A stretch of DNA of 64,000 bases from Vitis vinifera (lineage: Eukaryota; Streptophyta; Magnoliopsida; Vitales; Vitaceae): NCBI RefSeq assembly GCF_030704535.1, contig NC_081817.1:1069001-1133000 (forward strand). The letters run 5' to 3'. Of this stretch, positions 60,001 to 64,000 are shown piece after piece; the stretch's first letter is position 1; each line of letters starts with the position of its first letter. The position numbers were made by a program, and so were the translations under genes. Below the pieces are notes generated by a model. That model made no database searches and had not been told where the DNA came from. It saw nothing but the letters and a program-made list of their open reading frames with translations.

Positions 60001-62398
60001 GCTTGAAAGGCTAGACAAGGAGAGGCATGATGACTTCTTGAGCATGTTGAAGGGGTTTGTAGTCAATCAGGTATTCCTCCCCCCTTTATGCTCTGGGTGC
60101 TATAAGATCTTGAGACTATGTCAGAGCATAAATTCATGACTACTTGTTGAACTTTAAAAACATGGTTAGCAGCTTAATATCAAGGGTTTGTACAATCTTA
60201 ATTTCTAAAAACATAGTTAATGCCAAAATTCTGATATATGCTCGTCCAAATAAAGTGCAAGTTTTTTATTTTATTTTTTTATTTTTTGAAAACAAATGAA
60301 AGGGGAATTTTATATGAACTATATGACATAGAACAGAGTTTTGGGCAATTAAGAAACTGAAGATTTAGCATGTGGAGGGGTGCCATTGAAGAGCAACATT
60401 GAAGGCTCTCCTGCTTCTGATGAACTTTTTGCAAATAAGGAATCAGATTTGGGTTTTCCAATCAGTCCAGCTCAAGATCATGAGTATAGTTCTTCTATTC
60501 CAACTTGCCTTTTTTCTAGGAGCTGTTTTCAAAGGATTTTGCATATTTCAAAACAGTTGAAAGCTGTGATTCAAATGGGATAGTCAAAAACTTCAAAACA
60601 GTTGAAGCATCACATTTTGGGTTCTTATCTGTGTTTTGGGGCGGATATGTGACGATCAGAGTGCAAATTGAACTAACGTAGAGCAGCAGTAAACAGAGGG
60701 GATTCCAAGTCCTCCACACCACACCATCATCAATCACCTGCTTTAATTGTGATTTCTGTTATCCTCTTAAAGCCTTAATGGGCTTTGATTAACTATCTTG
60801 CCCATATCTGTGAAAGGCACACTTTACCAAAGCCCAAGACTCAACCACTCCCTAGTTAGAATTGTTTGCTTGCCAAGGTGTTGTCTTGTTGCAGGGACAT
60901 GCCTAGTGTACTCTATTTTTCCATTTTTAACAATTTTATTCTGAAAAATTTTAACTGTGTATTGAAATTTCTATAATATCATTAATTTTTTGTTTAATGT
61001 TTCTTTTAAAAATGTTTGGAATCTTAGACTTTTTGTTACTTGGATTGGAATTGGAATAAGATTTGTCAAATTGATTCGCATCCTAGTGCATTTCACCTCT
61101 CTTAGGTGTGAGCATTATGTTGCACCTTGCACCTAAACCTTAGGAGACCATTCCACCTAAAGCTCACCTTGCGCGCTTTCGAACTATGATCTTGCCTTGA
61201 TTCAAGGGGAATGTTTGTATCTGTCCCGACCGACACAACATTTTGAAACTGCGAGTGCATGGCATGAAGAGAATTTACATAGTGTAGGAGATAAAAAATT
61301 TGGGAAACAAAAAATTTTCATCAGAATAATAACCTAAGATCAAAAGCTAGGAGCAACTATGGGGGGAAACCCTCCGTATCTGTAAGGGAAGTTACAAACT
61401 TTTTACTAAAAACCATTCCATGATAATTATAGGAGTTAAAAATGCTCGATTTTGGTTACTAAGGGCTCTACTTGCATCTCTCTAAAATTCAGGATGCATC
61501 TTATATTTTCTTGTAGTGATTTAGTGGGCTAGACATTGCTCAATTAAGGTGTGTTTTGATATTCAATCTCCTAATGCTCCGTTTCAGACATTTTTTGAGT
61601 ACTTTTTGCTGAATCTTTACTGAAATAATATTGATTCACGTGTGTCTTTACTTGGTACATCTGAAGATGACATGCTCAAGGGTATCCACTGTATCCTAGC
61701 TCTTTTTTATCTTCTTTAATAACTCAACATTAATATCATTCTCACTCCATATACTAGGGGACAAGAGCTTCTAAAATTGGTTGGATATTGATTGTTTATT
61801 TTATTGTGTTTGGTTTGGTTTGTGGTCCTATAGAACAGCTGTTACTTCTGTTGCACTGTTTGGTTTCCAGTAGTGGATTGAGACTGCTAAAGTACCTGCT
61901 GTTTTAGAGTTGCATGATTCTTTCCGCTTTGCCCTGTATAACCATTCTATAATCTGAAAACAAAATCTTTTTCTTCTATTGGTTCCTTTTTTTTCTTTGT
62001 TCATTTGTTGCTAATAGTTGCTTGGTAGAACTTACCTAGACTAGTATAGTCCTTTGATGCCATGGACCAGACTTTGCGAGGTGTTGATTTTGCTACAGGA
62101 GCCCTTATTAAAGTATTAAATTGAATATTTTTGCCAACTATAATAGTGTCCAGGATAAACAAATAGTTGGTCTTTCCGGTTTGGTTGATTCTGCTTAAAT
62201 TTGCATCTCATTTTTTGCAGCACTATGCCTTTATTTAACCATTTTTATCATGCAGTTATATGTGGTCCCTCTTCTTGAATGCATAATAAAGAAGGTTGTG
62301 TCATGTATGTCACACAGGCCGGATATGCAGAGAAGATGGCAAATGTTTGGGAAAAGGTTGCAGAAGAAACAAGTGGGTATGCAAAAGATGGCAGCTGA
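44778..62398 (+). CDS. SNX2B: sorting nexin 2 (PX-BAR retromer subunit)
   Basis: Endosomal membrane protein; plant SNX2 pairs with SNX1 in the retromer-associated complex for vacuolar receptor recycling. Inferred exons: 44778-45821, 46728-46937, 47125-47385, 59984-60070 and 62318-62398. All join in phase 0 and give 560 residues, against about 570-590 in Arabidopsis SNX2a/b. The acidic Ser-rich N-terminus (1-125) is followed by a PX domain (about 127-249) with the phosphoinositide-contacting FSVRRRFKD (172-180) and the proline-rich FFIPVRPDKS loop. A BAR coiled-coil domain occupies about 330-555 (LVKAQQDIGETMGELG, AREYEQIKENNRNELER-like helices). It ends YAKDGS. The exon 1 donor is an unusual GTCGAT. 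A second ATG lies at codon 2. Intron 3 is 12.6 kb and full of retroelements. SNX2A versus 2B is not resolved. Confidence 0.93.
47734..48852 (-). mobile_element. short non-autonomous LTR element (TRIM-like) in SNX2 intron 3
   Basis: Complete structure on the minus strand. The 5' LTR is 48852-48360 and the 3' LTR 48172-47734; both start TGTTGAAAA and end in CA. A primer-binding site CTAGTATCAAGGC (48357-48345) resembles the initiator-Met tRNA site TGGTATCAGAGC. A purine tract GAAGGTGGAAA precedes the 3' LTR. Identical 5-base flanks TTTTG (47729-47733 and 48853-48857) are the target duplication. The interior is only about 190 bases and noncoding. LTRs carry the GTTTTAACAT.GTTCGG motif common in plant LTR elements. 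Antisense to SNX2. Confidence 0.85.
49186..50426 (-). mobile_element. older LINE (L1-like), 3' part
   Basis: Minus-strand reverse-transcriptase C-terminal remnants (VCSEKWKGSLGVR near 50400) are followed by a zinc-binding RVT domain at 50040-49573 with CFLC...HILLHC. The 3' end carries an A-run (T-run at about 49182-49191). Several stops and frameshifts lie between 50400 and 50165. Its 5' continuation lies at 56312-56990, beyond an inserted younger LINE. Confidence 0.8.
50427..50444. repeat. target-site duplication, left copy
   Basis: TATCCTACTTCACTAGAT, identical to 56294-56311, flanks the inner LINE. The last T may belong to the tail. On the minus strand it interrupts the older LINE's reverse-transcriptase frame. 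Confidence 0.9.
50544..54007 (-). pseudogene. LINE ORF2: endonuclease, reverse transcriptase, zf-RVT (broken)
   Basis: Polyprotein that nicks target DNA and reverse transcribes the LINE RNA. The N-terminal AP-endonuclease domain shows LSWNVRGVND, IQETK, YGPF, GGDFNVT and SDHFPI. The reverse transcriptase shows LDIEKAYDSINW (motif A), GLRQGDPLSPY and FADDTIIF (motif C). The C-terminus has a zinc-binding domain with CFLCGCEEENVNHILLHC. Breaks: TAA at 53467-53465 after LELLDIPL; a deletion/frameshift near 52620-52650 that fuses NGDKAP directly to LYKLLAKVLANR and so loses roughly 60 codons of the family's conserved RT N-terminus; and TAG at 51290-51288. Frames on either side of the two stops agree. 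Confidence 0.9.
54004..56280 (-). pseudogene. LINE ORF1 (DUF4283-type RNA-binding protein), one stop
   Basis: About 758 codons interrupted by a single in-frame TGA at 55692-55690. The downstream half starts with the DUF4283-like block (GKVLMEFEFPAEADKASKIG, then LRLEKW and VVGLPVSLWERDILRRIGDA), typical of plant L1 ORF1 proteins. No CCHC zinc knuckle is visible after WEIRPILKTP. The remainder is low-complexity, Ser/Gly-rich, ending with a charged helical segment. The stop codon overlaps the ORF2 start. Confidence 0.85.
56294..56311. repeat. target-site duplication, right copy
   Basis: TATCCTACTTCACTAGAT, partner of 50427-50444. It marks the 5' edge of the inner LINE. Confidence 0.9.
56312..56990 (-). 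mobile_element. older LINE, 5' part (reverse transcriptase)
   Basis: Minus-strand frames encode SKVNVNGTPLGFFQNC, GLRQGGHLSPYLFVLAMEAL, FADDTLVFCEA and, in 56588-56298, YLGLPLGGPFN...LALWKRQYISKGGRL. It joins across the insertion to the piece ending at 50426. GLRQGG replaces the usual GLRQGD. It is 5'-truncated near 56990, next to a (GT)n tract. Confidence 0.85.
57012..57051. repeat. (GT)n microsatellite
   Basis: About 20 GT units at the 5' truncation point of the older LINE, inside SNX2 intron 3. Confidence 0.95.
57052..58112. other. SNX2 intron 3 sequence between LINEs
   Basis: No exon or element recognised. A local imperfect repeat, AATTCA.AT.TATTTGTAAATTGGCA.GGCGGCC, occurs near 57171-57207 and 57310-57345. 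Confidence 0.5.
58113..59378 (-). mobile_element. third LINE fragment (5'-truncated)
   Basis: The minus strand encodes the RT C-terminus (KGGLGIRKLALLNKALLGKW, 59328 to 58996) and, after one in-frame TAG, the zf-RVT domain (58986-58504, CFLCGSDEETVNHILLHC). It is close to the inner LINE in sequence and in its 3' UTR (GTATAC...TGTATGCTTTGTGGC). An A-rich tail lies at about 58113-58131. Similarity to the inner LINE stops near 59378. Target duplication not found. Confidence 0.88.
59379..59983. other. end of SNX2 intron 3
   Basis: AT-rich. AAATCTTCCAAATT occurs twice (about 59379 and 59403). The intron closes with a TATGCAG acceptor at 59983. Confidence 0.5.
60071..62317. other. SNX2 intron 4
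   Basis: 2.25 kb. A plus-strand stretch at about 60370-60540 has protein-like codon use (ACGGVPLKSNIEGSPASDEL) and may be a captured exon fragment. Nothing else recognised. Confidence 0.4.
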
Positions 62399-63432
62399 AG
62401 GACGAGGCTGTAAATTTTGTTTTCAGCTTTTTTCTGTGGACTTCTGTTTTTTCATTTTTGTAAATTATATGGAGTTTAATGAGACATTCATTACATACCC
62501 AGTTGCCTACAGAAACCCTTGTTACTTCAGCTCGGAACTCTGTGTGAAGATATGGGAACTCCAAAGACAATAGAGGTGGAGTAGTAACACATTCTTAATA
62601 TAACCAAAGAAAAATAACAGAGTTGGAAAAACATTTCATCATATGGTCTTGTTTTAGGGTAAAAGATCACTTCTCTAGTTCCAACTGTTAGCTCTGAGTT
62701 TTACTTTTGCTCTGTTTATATGAATTTTGCAATGGGCATTTTTGCTCTATTGAGGCTAAGGGTCTTTCATTTGATTCGTCCTGTAAGATGATAATGAGTT
62801 GGGGCCGGAGGTTGTGCTTGTGGCTGTTGCTGCGGCTGGGCTTTTGGAGTGGGAAATTGAGAGGAACAAAGGGAGAAATTGGGAATGAGTTCATGGAATA
62901 TGCAGGCTTTATGGAAGGCCTGTTCAAGAGAGCTTCTCAATTGGAAGTAGATTTTTATTTAATTAATTAATTTTAAATATCACAATTATTCCTTTTTATA
63001 TAAAAATATTTTTAAATAAACATAAAATTCAACTACTATTACTTTATTGGTAATCATTTATGAACTTAGAAACATGTGTATTTTTCCATGACTAGCAATT
63101 ATTAAATTAGTTCCATCATACATTTTCAAGGACTGTAAGTTTGATAGGTACCATATTGGTATCCTAGTATTTTTCCTTGTTGAATATGTTATTTATATTT
63201 TTTCCTCTTCTGTCGTGGTTTTGTTTGTAAGCTGAATCCAACCTTTTGGTATCAAATTTATCCATTTCAGACAAAAACAAGCTTTAATTAACTAAAACAA
63301 ACTTATATATACAGATACAGAATCACTACCCAAAATCGAAATTCAAGAATAAAAGAATCGTGGTAGAGACTATTGTCTCTCTCTCCCTAATATCTCTACC
63401 AACAAATACAAATACTTTCAAGCATTCCCTTC
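62399..63432. other. convergent 3' ends of SNX2 and IMK2-like gene
   Basis: Probably contains the SNX2 3' UTR (first 200 bases or so) and the 3' UTR of the minus-strand kinase gene (from about 63250, with a CT-rich tract near 63375-63390). No coding sequence recognised. Confidence 0.5.
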
Positions 63433-63999
63433 TCAATCACTTGCTGAAGGGACTCCGGCTCCATCCTCACCGGAACTAGCAGCTGCCTCCGGTCTGATCT
63501 CCTCAAGCTGCTGGAGAACCTGGTGGACTTCCGGCCGTGCTGAGGGTGAAGGATCCACACAATGCAAAGCCAGTTTCAAAGTGTTCAGCAACTCATCACC
63601 AATCGTAGACGCATCCTTCATCAACTCCAAATCGAACACTTCATTTGTCCACTCCTCCTTCACAATGGAGGCCACCCACTGAGGCAAATCCACTCCATTC
63701 GTCGCCTCCCCTGGCGACTTCCCTGTTAGAAGCTCCAGGATAATAACCCCGAGACTGTATACATCAGTCTTTGTGCTGGCTTTCTTCAGCTTCGAGAGCT
63801 CCGGTGCCCGGTAACCCAATGCCCCTGCTGTTGCAATCACATTAGAATTGGCTGCAGTCGTCATTAACCTGGAGAGGCCAAAGTCTGCAATCTTGGCAGT
63901 TATATTCTCATCTAGTAATAAATTGCTTGATGTAAGGTTCCCATGGATTATGTTTTCATTGTTATGAAGGTGGAACAGACCGCGCGTAGTTCCTTGTGC
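63433..63999 (-). CDS. IMK2: LRR receptor-like pseudokinase, IMK2-like (C-terminal part)
   Basis: Plasma-membrane LRR receptor kinase of the IMK/MRLK group; the LRR, transmembrane and N-lobe parts lie beyond the window edge. The visible 188 residues are the kinase C-lobe. The catalytic-loop HRD is replaced by HGN ([15 protein letters not shown]), so the catalytic Asp is missing and the protein is predicted to be inactive, as described for Arabidopsis IMK2. DFG (IADFGLSR) and APE (YRAPELSK) motifs remain. The subdomain IX-XI sequence [20 protein letters not shown], then [20 protein letters not shown], matches IMK2-type proteins closely. It ends with an acidic tail ([12 protein letters not shown]). 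The frame is open to the window edge, so the true start is outside. Confidence 0.9.
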   Translation of the reverse strand, partial: AQGTTRGLFHLHNNENIIHGNLTSSNLLLDENITAKIADFGLSRLMTTAANSNVIATAGALGYRAPELSKLKKASTKTDVYSLGVIILELLTGKSPGEATNGVDLPQWVASIVKEEWTNEVFDLELMKDASTIGDELLNTLKLALHCVDPSPSARPEVHQVLQQLEEIRPEAAASSGEDGAGVPSASD

Positions 64000-64000
64000 G

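Noticed and set aside
1-64000. CRISPR arrays, bacterial operons, prophage or organelle insertion
   Set aside because: No regularly spaced repeats, no bacterial-type gene packing and no recognisable plastid or mitochondrial genes.

Overview
The window is nuclear DNA of a flowering plant. Genes have short exons and GT..AG introns in an AT-rich background, with many MITEs, microsatellites and LINE/LTR relics. The protein sequences look like grapevine (Vitis); this is recognition from memory, not a search result.

Layout. 1-2.8 kb: an intronless ABA receptor of the PYR/PYL/RCAR family (PYL4 type, minus strand). 2.8-9.9 kb: intergenic, repeat relics only. 10-15.9 kb (minus): a five-exon CLASSY-type SNF2 protein (CLSY1-like, RNA-directed DNA methylation), with a duplicated first coding exon and a tandemly repeated leader. 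19.0-21.2 kb (minus): a DREB2-type AP2/ERF factor with an 8-residue first exon and two ABRE/G-box motifs at its TATA box. 25.6-28.4 kb (minus): a six-exon laccase. 28.5-38.5 kb: gene-free, dominated by a 2-kb direct duplication, foldback elements and microsatellites. 38.5-44 kb (plus): one intact potato-inhibitor-I gene, a second copy broken by a MITE, a degenerate third remnant, and a displaced copy of the SNX2 leader. 44.8-62.4 kb (plus): a sorting nexin 2 gene whose third intron (12.6 kb) holds a short LTR element, a LINE inserted inside an older LINE, and a third LINE fragment, all antisense to the gene. 63.4 kb to the end (minus): the C-terminal kinase region of an IMK2-like LRR receptor pseudokinase, cut by the window edge.

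The genes do not form a pathway or operon. PYL4 and DREB2 both belong to drought/ABA signalling and the laccase to lignin polymerisation, but their proximity is probably chance. I found no clearly new biological system. The best leads are the duplicated CLSY1 start exon, the local duplication that links inhibitor copies to SNX2 leader copies, the nested retroelements in SNX2 intron 3 (with target-site duplications readable by eye), and the ATGA ORF1/ORF2 overlap of the inner LINE.

Splice sites were chosen by hand from GT/AG signals, reading-frame continuity and remembered family alignments. Transcription start sites and UTR limits are estimates.
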